Part shown: piece by piece, positions 56,501 to 63,263 of the stretch | Layout: the number at the start of each line of letters is the position of its first letter | Position numbering within the stretch: position 1 is the stretch's first letter | From: Sulfomarinibacter sp963733915 | GTDB lineage: Bacteria; Acidobacteriota; Thermoanaerobaculia; Thermoanaerobaculales; Sulfomarinibacteraceae | Assembly: GCA_963733915.1 (NCBI GenBank) | Contig: CAVTEP010000006.1 | Location: 620,001-684,000, forward strand | DNA: 64,000 nucleotides | Direction of reading: 5' to 3' | Program-made: the position numbers and the translations under genes | Notes under the pieces: model-generated | Seen by the model: the letters and a program-made list of their open reading frames with translations, nothing else | Databases searched by the model: none | What the model was told of the DNA's origin: nothing

Positions 56501-56634
56501 AGGGTCGTCATGACGCCCGCCTCGATCGCCACCCAGCCGATCGTCTCCGGCCCGGTCACCTCGCCCGGCGCCGACTCGCTGCGCTCCAGCGCCACCTCGG
56601 CACCGCTTGCCGTCACGCCCTGGACCGCGACCAC
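47515..56634 (-). CDS. Giant Calx-beta repeat surface protein (main segment)
   Basis: 3,039 codons. After an N-terminal piece of the tandem-repeat module (GTYGQAPLVVGHQQTRNGGDGG), I count eleven consecutive Calx-beta domains (~110 residues each). They carry the pattern T-A-x-x-G-x-D-Y ... I-x-x-D ... E-x-F-x-V-x-L ... V-T-I-x-D-D. PKD/fibronectin-like beta-domains and an extended C-terminal beta-rich part follow. Calx-beta domains bind Ca2+ and are common in adhesins and large extracellular proteins. The reading frame is open upstream only after a frame change near 56700, and downstream it overlaps the 45636-47552 segment. It is probably part of a single secreted protein of ~5,000 residues. 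Confidence 0.85.
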   Translation of the reverse strand: MVAVQGVTASGAEVALERSESAPGEVTGPETIGWVAIEAGVMTTLEANDGSTVGLESLLTATGIRGWDNGCRQVDFAGTYGQAPLVVGHQQTRNGGDGGWLRRCSVDAAWVSLAADEDRFRDTERAHADEAAGLVIVERGFDAVVAGAAPVEPEVFFASVSTSIDETAGVVVLTVYLSAASASAVSVDYATAEGSATAGEDFIGIADTLIIPAGQLSRTIEVAIIDDLLVEGDEAFSVVLSNPQGAVLGAPATTTVTITDDDQPLPTIQFASAAESFGEAEGTVSLTVELSAVAADEVTVGWSAIDGTAVHGEDYTGVSGELTIPAGQMSGVIELTLLDDALPEDQETFSVVLDGPVGAELGLTDSMTITIEDDDAISSFFHVEPENAFVNEGEGPVELTVVLDPPAEAVVTVRVATIVGTAEPGADYVEHDQVLVFDIGETSHTVTIEIIDDTTYEAGEIFTVQLSSPTGSAGIGEPSVATVEIAANDDAPIVYFADGGLVQAEYGASESIGEISFPVRLTEASGVVAQVDFATFDDEAIAGEDYVETSLTLIFEPGQVEQLVTIPIIADDIPEEEEEFRFELSSPVGCSLDFLLPDHGSVNVYDNQEVAFVEAAVSQSEGAGSVELTIRANQFPQRNLHLEWRTSDGTASADLDYEGMTGNAEIEGGDEIEVTISIPIFDDNLSESDETFFVTLFHADRAAIVEPSTVTVTIIDDDEPAIMFDGSSFAADEDGGVAVITVVVNQVQDHDVSVDWAAADGTATFGDDYTTAAGTVTVPAFASSAEFQIDIVDDADSEADETIQLSLSGAVGIALGEPSAATLTILDDDRLPVVSFADDAFMAFETADAVELTIVLNESGDAPVVVQVDTSDGTAVAGSDYIAVSETITIPVGGVTATVTVPLIADGLIEGDETFTAALSVPQGAELGQPEITTVTIVDDATLPRVSLATDAIVLNEHLGPVVIDVVLDRVPVHTVTVRATTADGEAVAGTDYLALDTILTFDPGVTNVPVIVEIIDDLIYEFEEVFSIALSEPSGVVLDTPSSASVTIEQSDWPPFVFLADGGSYTAAYTAFEQNGQIAIPVHLSDPSGVTAEVDFTSVGGTATDGEDFQGFSGTLVFEPGEVEKLIEIPISQDGIPDTGETILLSLSNAVDCTLDGYLPFEGLVTIRDDLWMEFAESEIVTLEDADRVTVVVNLSVALDDWNPVEYMTNDVTAVAGEDYTKVESFLPFAPGSTIGTITVWITNDSDLEGDEIFTVSLGDTSGLPIVGPSVATVTILDDDVPEVAISPVSQATGEGGGPFSVAVSLSFAAPADVFVDYATDDETALDGLDYEGTSDTLLIPEGESIGHIPIPILQDGLIEGKERFTVTLTNPHGAAVRSSGTGTVTIIDDEFRAVIGEPDGRVYGDGDVLLMDASESVIPSGYELWFAVLRDDGSDPMEIVHLASGITDTFVTSEDDPAYRVRLVAAPPGLMPGDGELRGALAPCVNPDPPLLCDSDEVRIEIADLNTFPFSASYVFPDAVLLIWGGSSTRSMELERSSDGGETWTAFSEPGNQDHAGGEEIYTSYADRTAAPGMTYHYRIKWNTYSEWFYLGNTFKSPGDPVITPVWTAPRPVPTFESVSWDCPDGASRFSCYGTLTLSLNPEPGESLAGTTIQLFLNETTFEALDGRGRAVPIIWPETFPFAGRDEPGCVDREAVPDRVIEVPDDEDSVTIDLPNVLYGANSFRFVVDDGQGGFSERALLYGVHDDVGEHLAVHDQLLPLLFGADVAVEEFQLYGLGPVGIRSPDCADGDWRKPSIWTYNDNIYAADVYWYSATAGMVKNHVGTDEHGGWTTTLSLSDGVDHTLRMLKIHTCDPEITGHIGRSITAEDGSPVTTTETAQEVCADYSPTDIDKIHVDTSLEGPHPPVLDVAPSSLFSLSDDEVVLLPMRFRITDVLHDVDVSSVTITNGSIDPPALGYGYYAEDQIDRDYGDWGWFVAEVPMALPIGETAFDNALQFQAIDYAGHLLDQTISVTREKPRVWAEIAEPDPPEAEPRELVTFDGTGSIVPALDELGGGVARWVFFHQVAGEWRPYRDPGYADGSSGLIQRVEMPRESALKARLIVAVSLLDVPYDPFASDLQCEWNIGEGRCDSAEVIVPLVNPGCIQSQSPLSVVVDSSVDDVSGERREVFDFKVHANTTLNPIAYRWAFYDRTDVSLEYPVGNSSHPLFSWSLTNGDVQATAEELGLPEGDYFLRAEARYPEDGCDEDVWQWNYGKSVLLSVRVNHAFRGVAPGEITEGSGFRVYSSTWDVGTEGFVFIDDVIGDENQPLVYSGEVEPGGFIRVLADPIDVYAMNTPWFVSLSADIEGFGRSPWWPGLKVYSNGSESTPLVIDNEEDISCGGVGTECAHTIFPGQTIRGNWHGPGDEDHFGFIAGAGTVVRVRLDRAETGTSPQHPDAPIPEVFIARPDGLVSAYSGPLSLSDRGTSIEVTLTLDGRHYIVVRTSKGSGDYLLTLEKLEEGGSGEPVFGWTDDLMHITTEVQATARMRVPVLDGFGNPLSGVPVVWYPGSACGLNDFCQDGPTVEQMSTYFGEASIEHEPAPGEPSLWTPRFFSEPDLKKSARKKDVSKRIFDARRNDAVFGRIEVFSNAVVSLDLPTAEKARAISNRTQVHAVQTAQKSLSKNDEWCSQSVTCAENSEPVFRTVQLQLDEGESLVDIELRILEGGAPTDSLDGHEVMTDVYLTVEADAVIRNAQGRIEREPINQPVGVTVVGDRGGAIEAGGAVCESLRVSPGPFTFRIGSDAGTHYVFDEPDGSPCCWIPTEYVVANVIANVEVDNGQGGTAPLTASSVAAVESIPRPADPCELRYYPTDQPVVNTNRNHASQENGDFVSLGYAYLTDVCDNVVHGVGVDDSEEHNEPGDEFRIVDPPEPPSGGDGVWATANSTPDEWRYLLALRGRTTGSATQIPDGTYTIDFEVESQSQCSEGGSITGSLTVQALEIVPRLTFHWDWDFDGEVSLRGPDPRYSTIAPGSTVRDASDRIAVWRVPAFDDPDPNP

Positions 56635-59600
56635 CAGCCACGGCTCCGAGGCCGCCCCCGGGATCGCCGCGGTCTCGTTGGCCGTCGTCTGCAGACCCCG
56701 CCACCAGCACCGGCGACGAAACGAAGCCGGAACCGAAACTGATCGAGTCCCACGACCGGCCCCCGGTGACTCCGCTGCCGTGCTGGACCGCGCCGGTCGA
56801 CAGGACCCCCGCCTCGATCCGCGTGCCGTCGCTCAGGATGTGCGCACCCGGCTCCACCGCCAGGTAGTGGACCTCGACCGGTCCGTGCGGACCGTCCTCG
56901 CCACCGGGCTCGACCTGGACCAGCTCGAAGCCGGTCGCGGTCACGTTTCGGACCCGCACCGCCACCGGGTCGCCGTCGGCGCTCGACGACAGCACCACCA
57001 CCACCGGCGGAGCGGCGTAGCTCTGGCGGAAGAGCAACGGCACAAAGGTCGACGACCCATCGGTGGCCGCCAGCACGACCGAGTCGGTCTCGAAGCGCCA
57101 GCCCGGCTCGGCCGCGGTGTCGTCGTCGGCGATCAGCACTTCCGCCGCCACCGGCGTGCCGAGAAATCCGCCCGTCGCGCCGGTCAGCGTCAGGCTGAAA
57201 ATCTCGGAGCCCTCGACCAGGGCGTCGTCGAGGATCGGCACCGTGATCGTGCCGGCGGCCTGGCCGGTGACGAATGGCAGAACGCCTGTCATTCCTGTGT
57301 AGTCCGCGCCCGCGACCGCGCTGCCGTCGGCCGTCGTGAACGGCGATCTCCATCGGGTCGCTGGCCGCATGGTCGAGGACGACCTCCACGGACACGCTGC
57401 CGCCGCCCTCCACCACTCGGACGGAAGCCGTGGCGAGGCTCGCCACCGGCGGCGGCTGGACCACCGCGTCGAAACTCCTTCTCAACAATCACCAGCCCCG
57501 CGACCTCGTCGCCGTGTGCACGCTCGGCGTCGCGGAACCGGTCCTCGTCGGCGGCCAGGCTGACCCCGGCCGCGTCCACCGCGCAGCGCCGCAGCCAGCC
57601 GCCGTCGCCGCCGTTGCGCGTCTGCTGGTGGCCGACCACCAGCGGCGCCTGTCCGTAGGTCCCCGCGAAGTCGACCTCGCCGGCACCCGTTGTCCCAGCC
57701 CGCTGATCTCGGTGGCGGTGAGCAGTGATTCCAGCCCAACCGGCGAGCCGTCGTTGGCCTCGAGGGTCGTCATGACGCCCGCCTCGATCGCCACCCAGCC
57801 GATCGTCTCCGGCCCCATCACCTCGCCCGGCGCCGACTCGCTGCGCTCGAGCGCCACCTCGGCACCGCTTGCCGTCACCCCCTGGACCGCGACCACGAGC
57901 CACGGCTCTGACGCCGACCCGGGGATCGCGGCCGTTTCGTTGGCCGTCGTCTGCAACCCCGCCACCAGCACCGGCGGCGAGCCAAAGCTCGTGCCGAACG
58001 TGATTGAATCCCACGACCGGCTCCCCACGACTCCCGTGCCGTGCTGGACTGCCGTTGTCATCACGAAACCGGCGCCGATCCGCGTGCCGTCCATGAGGAT
58101 GTGCTCACCCGGCTCCACCGCCAGGTAGTGGACCTCGACCGGTCCGTGCGGGCCGTCCTCGCCACCGGGCTCGACCTGGACCAGCTCGAAGCCGGTCGTG
58201 GTCACACTCCGCACCCGCACCGCCACCGGGTCGCCGTCGGTGCTCGACGAGAGCACCACCACCACCGGCGGAGCGGCGTAGCTCTGCCGGAAGGGCAACC
58301 GGCACGAAGGATGACGACGCATCGGTGGCCGGAAGCACGATCGAGTCGGTCTCGAATCGCCAGCCCGGCTCGGCAGCGGTGTCGTCGTCGGCGATCAGCA
58401 CTTCCGCCGCCACCGGCGAGCCGAGAAAGCCGCCCGTCGCGCCGGTCAGCGTCAGGCTGAAGGTCTCGGAGCCCTCGACCAGGGCGTCGTCGAGGATCGG
58501 CACCGTGATCGTGCCGACGGCTTGACCGGTGTTCGAATGGCAGAACATCTGTCGTTGCGGTGTAGTCCGCGCCCGCGACGGCGGTGCCGTCGGCCGTCGT
58601 GAAGGCGATCTCCATCGGGTCGCTGGCCGCGTGGTCGAGAACGACCTCCACGGACACGCTGCCGCCGTCCTCCGTCACGCGGGCGGAAACAGTGGCGAGG
58701 CTCGCCACCGGCGGCGGTTGGACCACCGCGTCAAATCCCCGTTCCACAATCAGCAGCCCCGCGACCTCGTCGGCGTGTGCACGCTCGGAATCGCGGAACC
58801 GGTCCTCGTCGGCGGCCAGGCTGACCCAGGCCACGTCCACCGCGCAGCGCCGCAGCCAGCCGCCGTCGCCGCCGTTGCGCGTTTGCTGGTGGCCGACCAC
58901 CAGCGGGGCCTGTCCGTAGGTCCCCGCGAAGTCGACCTGCCGGCACCCGTTGTCCCAGCCCCTGATCTCGGTGGCGGTCAGCAGAGATTCCAGCCCAACC
59001 GTCGAGCCGTCGTTGGCCTCGAGGGTCGTCATGACGCCCGTCTCGATCGCCACCCAGCCGATGGTCTCCGGCCCCATCACCTCGCCCGGCGCCGACTCGC
59101 TGCGCTCGAGCGCCATCTCGGCGCCGCTTGCCGTCACCCCCTGGACCGCGACCACCAGCCACGGCTCCGAGGCCGCCCCGGGGATCGCCGCGGTCTCGTT
59201 GGCCGTCGTCTGCAAACCCGCCACCAGCACCGGCGGCGAAGCGAAGCTAGAACCGAAGGTGATCGAATCCCACGACCGGCCCCCCGTGACCCCGCTGCCG
59301 TGCTGGACCGCGCTGGTCGCCAGGACCCCCGCCTCGATTTGCGTGCCATCGCTCAGGATGTGCGCACCCGGCTCCACCGCCAGGTAGTGGACCTCGACCG
59401 GTCCGTGCGGACCGTCCTCGCCACCGGGCTCGACCTGGACCAGCTCGAAGCCGGTCGCGGTCACATTCCGCAACCGCACCGCCACCGGGTCGCCGTCGGC
59501 GCTCGACGACGAGCACCACCACCACCGGCGGCTCGGAATAGGCCTGCCGAAACGATACCGGCACGAAGGTGGACGAAACCTCGGAGAGCGGGAGAACCAC

Positions 59601-59640
59601 GGAACCTGCCTCGATTCCCCACTCGGCCCCGGATGCCGGG
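56110..59640. repeat. Three ~1,260-bp tandem DNA repeats
   Basis: The landmark GGTCCGTGCGGACCGTCCTC recurs at about 56880, 58141 (one base different) and 59400, giving spacings of 1,261 and 1,259 bp. Flanking tracts, such as the GTTGCGCGT(C/T)TGCTGGTGGCC block, recur at 56355, 57615 and 58877 with the same spacing. Copies look ~90-97% identical by eye. The register fits whole codons (420 residues), so the repeats are protein modules, though homologous recombination could change their number. Confidence 0.85.
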
Positions 59641-59777
59641 CCAGCCAGCGCCATCAACACGAATACGAGGAGCCAGGAGACTCTTCGCAGCGAAAAAATC
59701 ACGCGGCTCCACTCGAATCGCATGCCAAACAGGCGCCGGCGTACGCGCGCGGACACCGGCGGCGAGGCAGTGATCAA
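56635..59777 (-). pseudogene. N-terminal part of the giant protein: signal peptide plus three ~420-aa tandem repeats, frameshifted
   Basis: Begins at one of several ATGs (59817, 59777 or 59723) before a signal peptide, VSWLLVFVLMALAGPASGA. Each unit carries a lectin-like beta module (F-V-P-V/L-x-F-R-Q-x-Y-x-x-P-P-V-V-V-V-L, then T-G-F-E-L-V-Q-V-E-P-G-G, then V-H-Y-L-A-V-E-P-G). In the downstream units one Calx-beta domain follows. Frame changes occur near 56700, 57340, 58295, 58530 and 59505, and the gene is untranslatable as given. The lectin call is a resemblance only. Since breaks fall in near-identical repeats, consensus error is likely. The 59817 ATG has GAGGAGC upstream but needs one more indel at a T-run. 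Confidence 0.7.
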
Positions 59778-59817
59778 TCGGGCTCAACGCAGAGTTCTCA
59801 AGCGGGCACACCGCCAT

Positions 59818-60292
59818 CTGGTGCTCCTCTCGTTTGAATCGTCCCGTCGTGGTTATTGGTTGATTTCAGGCTGTGGAGATCTGCCGGTTGACGGTCCCGC
59901 GCCCCGGTCGCCGCACCCGCGATCATGAGGATGATCGCGATCCGCCCGAGGTGCGGCGCCGGGCGGGCCATCACATTCCCCCGAGCTCCCCGGGGGTGGC
60001 GTCGGAAGCCGCGAAACGCTTGAATCGTCGAACGGTCGACTCCTCTCACCTGTCAAGAAATGCCCTCGCATACAAAAATAGGGCGTGATGGGAGCTTGCA
60101 CAATCGCCCGAATGAATGGGTTTTCTCATCCATTTGAGTGGTTTTTAGACGAAAAACGGGAATTTCGACCCCTTGCGGCTCAGCAAACCGCCGGTGGCGC
60201 CGACGTATACTCCGGGAGAATGCGCGACACCGGCCGCGAGATCTCCGTCGTCGTCGCCCGCATCGTCGCCCGAAAACGAGGAGGATACGACC
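59818..60292. other. Intergenic region upstream of the giant gene
   Basis: Divergent promoter region. No strong gene is seen: a minus-strand reading with a hydrophobic RIAIILMIAGAATGA stretch (about 59798-59970) has no ribosome-binding site and is unproven. An A/T-rich patch at 60110-60180 could hold the promoter for the lipoprotein. Confidence 0.4.
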
Positions 60293-60505
60293 ATGAGGAG
60301 CCTGATTGCATTTTCCTGCGTGATCGTCGTCATCGTGATCATGGCCTGCGCACCAACCGAGCCGCCTCCACCGGTGGCGGAGCCGACGCCGGCCGCGGCC
60401 GGTGACGAGGTGATCTCCGAGATGGACTTCGAGTCAGGCGAGGTGGAGAGCGCCGAGGTCGAAACCGTCGAAGATGGTTCGCAGGAAACGCCCGTCCCTC
60501 AGTAA
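60293..60505 (+). CDS. Small acidic lipoprotein
   Basis: 70 residues starting at ATG 60293 with GAGGAGG upstream. The hydrophobic signal ends in the lipobox I-V-I-M-A-C (Cys19), followed by a Pro-rich stretch (APTEPPPPVAEPTPA) and an acidic tail (EVISEMDFESGEVESAEVE). It is not recognisable as any family. It could be a surface or periplasmic anchor peptide. The next gene follows within 75 nt, but no coupling is obvious. Confidence 0.65.
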   Translation: MRSLIAFSCVIVVIVIMACAPTEPPPPVAEPTPAAAGDEVISEMDFESGEVESAEVETVEDGSQETPVPQ

Positions 60506-60577
60506 TTGCGAACCGTCGATCGGGGAGTCGAAACCGCTGACAAACGCAGGAACCGGTATCCTGTATCTGGTAAAAAC

Positions 60578-61096
60578 ATGGATTTTGCTCGCGTCCTAAC
60601 GCTGGTCATCGACTCCCTTTCGGAGGCGGGCCATCCGTGCGCAGTCATCGGCGGCGTTTCAATGGCTGCCTACGGGATGATTCGAACCACTCTCGATCTC
60701 GATCTCGTTACGGTCGATGCCGCGCAGGAGCACCTGGTGAAGTACCTGGAGTCGGAAGGCTACGAAACGCTGCACGCGTCCAGCGGCTACTCGAACCATC
60801 TTCACCGCGATCCCGATCTTGGCAGGGTCGACGTGGTCTATGTCAGCGGAACGACGAGCTTGCAGATGTTTGCTGACCTGAGATCGATTGACGGCCCCGA
60901 CGGTCTCCGTTTCCCGGTTCTGCGGCCTGAGCACCTTGCCGCGATGAAGGTGTTCGCGATCAGGAACGATCCATCGCGAAAATTTCGCGAGCTCGACGAC
61001 ATTCGGTTTCTCTTGAACCTCCCGGGCGTGAATCGGGATGAGATCAGGAGCTACTTCGAGAAAAACGGTCTGGAAGCCGAGTATGCCGGACTCTGA
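60578..61096 (+). CDS. AbiEii/DUF1814-like nucleotidyltransferase
   Basis: 172 residues with a minimal nucleotidyltransferase fold: V-I-G-G-V-S-M-A-A-Y-G, then R-T-T-L-D-L-D-L-V (the metal-binding D-x-D) and HLHRDPDLGRVDVVYVSG. The C-terminal PEHLAAMKVFAIRNDPSRKFRELDDI is typical of DUF1814/MNT-type proteins. Such enzymes include AbiE-type toxins that modify tRNA or proteins by adding nucleotides, and many are housekeeping. Start ATG 60578 is leaderless-like (TATCCTG-TA-rich sequence immediately upstream). It overlaps the next small gene by 14 nt. Confidence 0.75.
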   Translation: MDFARVLTLVIDSLSEAGHPCAVIGGVSMAAYGMIRTTLDLDLVTVDAAQEHLVKYLESEGYETLHASSGYSNHLHRDPDLGRVDVVYVSGTTSLQMFADLRSIDGPDGLRFPVLRPEHLAAMKVFAIRNDPSRKFRELDDIRFLLNLPGVNRDEIRSYFEKNGLEAEYAGL

Positions 61097-61292
61097 GCGA
61101 CATCATCGGGACCTCGACCTCGACCGCGATCTGCCGACGACCGACGCCGACATCGAGGCCCTTCGGCGAAACAGACCCGCCGGTTCGCTAGCGGAGCTCA
61201 CGAGCCTCGACGAACTCAACCCGCCGCCGTGGTTTCGAGAGCGCGAGGGGCGACGCAAGGTCTTCGGCGACCAAACACCTTTCGAGCTCTGA
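61083..61292 (+). CDS. Small partner protein of the nucleotidyltransferase
   Basis: 69 residues starting at ATG 61083 inside the end of the nucleotidyltransferase gene. Charged N-terminus (DSERHHRDLDLDRDLPTT) and a motif A-D-I-E-A-L-R-R-N-R with a terminal FGDQTPFEL. The tight overlap suggests co-translation. The conserved-looking small size and position fit an antitoxin or accessory protein of an AbiEi/AbiEii-like pair, but no antitoxin fold is recognisable. Function is inference. Confidence 0.55.
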   Translation: MPDSERHHRDLDLDRDLPTTDADIEALRRNRPAGSLAELTSLDELNPPPWFREREGRRKVFGDQTPFEL

Positions 61293-61306
61293 TCGATCCG
61301 GGCGAT

Positions 61307-61994
61307 CTACTCGATCCACTCCGCGAGCGCGCGCAGGGCCCCGGGGTCGGTGATGGTCAGGTGGTGCGGCGCGGCCTCGAGGACGCCGTCGTCCTCGAGG
61401 CGGCGGAGGGTCCGCGACAGGACCTCGGGCGCGGTGCCGCACTGGGCGGCGATCAGGTTGCGCGGCTCGGCGAGCTCGACGCGGTCGCCCGGCTCCAGCT
61501 CGCGCGACCCGGCGCGGCTGAGGATGTAGATGGCGAGCCGCTCCTCGACCCGGCGCTGGGTGTGGAGCTCGAGCTTGGCCGCGAGCTTGCGCGTCCAGAC
61601 CGAGATCGACCCGAGCATGGCGACGCCGAGCTCCGGCGAGCGATCGGAGGAGATCGAGCATGCCCTCCCGGGGCAGACACCACAGCCGGCACGACTGCAT
61701 CACCTCGGCGGTCGCGGGATAGGTCCCGGCCCCGAAAAGCGCCGCCTCGGCAAAGGTCTGACCCGGGGTCACCACGTGGAGCAGGAGCTCGCGGCCCTTT
61801 GGCGAGTAGCGCACGAGCTTGAGCTGGCCGGCGAGGACCGCGTACATGGCTTCGGCAGGCTCCGCCTCGTGGAACAATATCTCGCCGCGCTCGAGCGTCC
61901 GCTCGTGCCCCGCTGCGATGACAACGGCGCGCTGCTCCGCGGTCAACTGGCTGAGCAGCGGCAGCTCCGCGAGAATCTCCTGGTGCCCGGACAT
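61307..61994 (-). CDS. Crp/Fnr family transcriptional regulator, one frameshift
   Basis: N-terminal cyclic-nucleotide-binding-type beta-roll: LSQLTAEQRAVVIAAGHERTLERGEILFHEAEPAEAMYAVLAGQLKLVR. After an indel near 61636 the dimer helix (SISVWTRKLAAKLELHTQRRVEERLA) and winged HTH follow (NLIAAQCGTAPEVLSRTLRRLEDDGVLEA). The HTH contains the E-x-x-S-R DNA-contacting pattern (P-E-V-L-S-R) of the FNR/DNR group. No N-terminal Fe-S Cys cluster is visible, so it is more like Dnr/NarR-type regulators. It starts 14 nt after the NapH-like gene and likely regulates it, together with a palindrome at 63078-63091. Confidence 0.8.
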
Positions 61995-62008
61995 GGGCGG
62001 ATTCTATC

Positions 62009-63043
62009 TCAGCGCGTCGAATCCTCCGACATCGCCATCCCGCCGACGTGGGTGTAGAGCGGCGAGTGGATCTCCTGCAGGCGCCGGTGGTACTCCTCCT
62101 CGGTGACCGCGGTGTGCCAGTGACCGGCGGCCCGGAAGCCGCCGATGACGGTGAGATAGAGACCGACGGCGAGGGCGGTGGCCGCCGCGGGACGCAGCCA
62201 CGCGGTCCGCCCGACCGGCCGCGGCGGCCGCACCGCCAGACAGGAGCTCACCGGGCACGCGACCACGCAGTCCTGGCACGAGGTGCACTCGATCGACGCC
62301 ACCCGCTGCATGGTGTGGACCTGGAGCCGGGCCGGGCAGGCTTTGGTGCACGACCGGCAGTCGGTGCAGATCTCCGGGTCGCGGGTGATCTTGAGCGGGG
62401 CGAAACGGCCGAAGAGGCCGAGCAGCGCGCCGTAGGGACACAGATAGCGGCACCACAGATCGCGCACGAAGACCGAGCCCACCACGAGCACCCCGAGGAC
62501 CGCGATGGTGAGCCGGCTCGGTGGGGCGAAGAAGAGCCACATCTTGGCGTCGACCACCTTGGCGTAGGGGCTCGCGAGAAAGGCCTCGACGGCGCGCGGG
62601 TCCATGGCGAACCAGATCGCCCACACGAAGAACCCGAGGAGGAGGAACTTGAGCCCGCGGAGCGGGAGGTCGAGCCATCTCGGCGGCGTCAGCGTGCGGC
62701 CGGTGAGGCGAAGGCCGAAGCGACCCAGCAGCTCCGACAACAGCCCAACCGGGCAGATGTGCGAGCAGAAGGACTTGGCCACCACCAGCGACATCAGACA
62801 GATGCCGATGAAGATGGCGAGACCGGCGGGGTGGACGGCGTCGACGGTGCCCTCGTGGAGGAGGTGGCGGAGGCCGAGCATGGCGTCGATCGGCAGGAAG
62901 GCCTCGACCCCCGGCGGCCGCGACACCCCGGGCCAACGGCCCTCGAGGTGCGGGATCACCCACATCGAGAACTGGATGCCGATCAGGACGACCACCGCCG
63001 TCGTGGCCCACTGGATGGCGCGACGGAGCTTCAAGACCTTCAC
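62009..63043 (-). CDS. NapH/CcoG-like 4Fe-4S membrane protein
   Basis: About 344 residues with five or more helices. The membrane Cys motifs C-S-H-I-C-P-V-G and C-R-Y-L-C-P-Y-G match NapH/NosR-type quinol- or electron-transfer proteins. Two ferredoxin clusters follow: C-T-D-C-R-S-C-T-K-A-C-P and C-T-S-C-Q-D-C-V-V-A-C-P. It would pass electrons from quinol to a periplasmic reductase (nitrate, nitrous oxide or other) not found here. GTG 63043 is the most plausible start since the protein then opens with KVLKLRRAIQW. The palindrome at 63078-63091 lies 35 bp upstream, so the mRNA may be leaderless. Confidence 0.8.
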   Translation of the reverse strand: MKVLKLRRAIQWATTAVVVLIGIQFSMWVIPHLEGRWPGVSRPPGVEAFLPIDAMLGLRHLLHEGTVDAVHPAGLAIFIGICLMSLVVAKSFCSHICPVGLLSELLGRFGLRLTGRTLTPPRWLDLPLRGLKFLLLGFFVWAIWFAMDPRAVEAFLASPYAKVVDAKMWLFFAPPSRLTIAVLGVLVVGSVFVRDLWCRYLCPYGALLGLFGRFAPLKITRDPEICTDCRSCTKACPARLQVHTMQRVASIECTSCQDCVVACPVSSCLAVRPPRPVGRTAWLRPAAATALAVGLYLTVIGGFRAAGHWHTAVTEEEYHRRLQEIHSPLYTHVGGMAMSEDSTR

Positions 63044-63077
63044 GGCCACAGATTGCCGCGGGACCGGCCGGTTTGCA

Positions 63078-63091
63078 TTGACTGTGGTCAA
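63078..63091. promoter_or_regulatory. FNR/Dnr-type binding palindrome TTGACTGTGGTCAA
   Basis: Perfect inverted TTGAC-N4-GTCAA, close to the FNR consensus TTGAT-N4-ATCAA and to NarR/Dnr-like variants. Its centre lies ~41 bp upstream of the GTG start of the NapH-like gene (63043). That would fit class II activation only if transcription begins at or near the start codon. The adjacent Crp/Fnr gene is a natural candidate regulator. Confidence 0.6.
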
Positions 63092-63100
63092 CACTATTGT

Positions 63101-63263
63101 CACGGAAGGGTCATTCGTGAGAATTCGGAATTGAGGAATGAGGAATGCCACCCACCCGTCCGTAGAAAATTTCGAATTTCGAATTTCGGATTTCGAATTT
63201 TCGGACGCTCTCCCGGTCTGCAGGAACGCGTTCTAAGGTTGAACGTTCTAACGTTTGAACGTT
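63101..63263. repeat. Intergenic microrepeats: TTTCGAATT- and GAACGTT-type arrays
   Basis: 63168-63206 carries four iterations of TTTCGAATTT-like words. 63229-63272 carries four approximate iterations of (T)TGAACGTTCTAACG with internal AACGTT palindromes. No gene is supported, although a translated read-through of the upstream NTPase would pass through these after a missed stop. Confidence 0.6.

Noticed and set aside
56110..59640. CRISPR-like array
   Set aside because: The repeats are 1,260 bp and protein-coding; no short direct repeats with unique spacers exist in the window.
59798..60049. Possible small secreted protein on the minus strand
   Set aside because: A hydrophobic stretch is present, but no ribosome-binding site and it would overlap the giant gene's start region.
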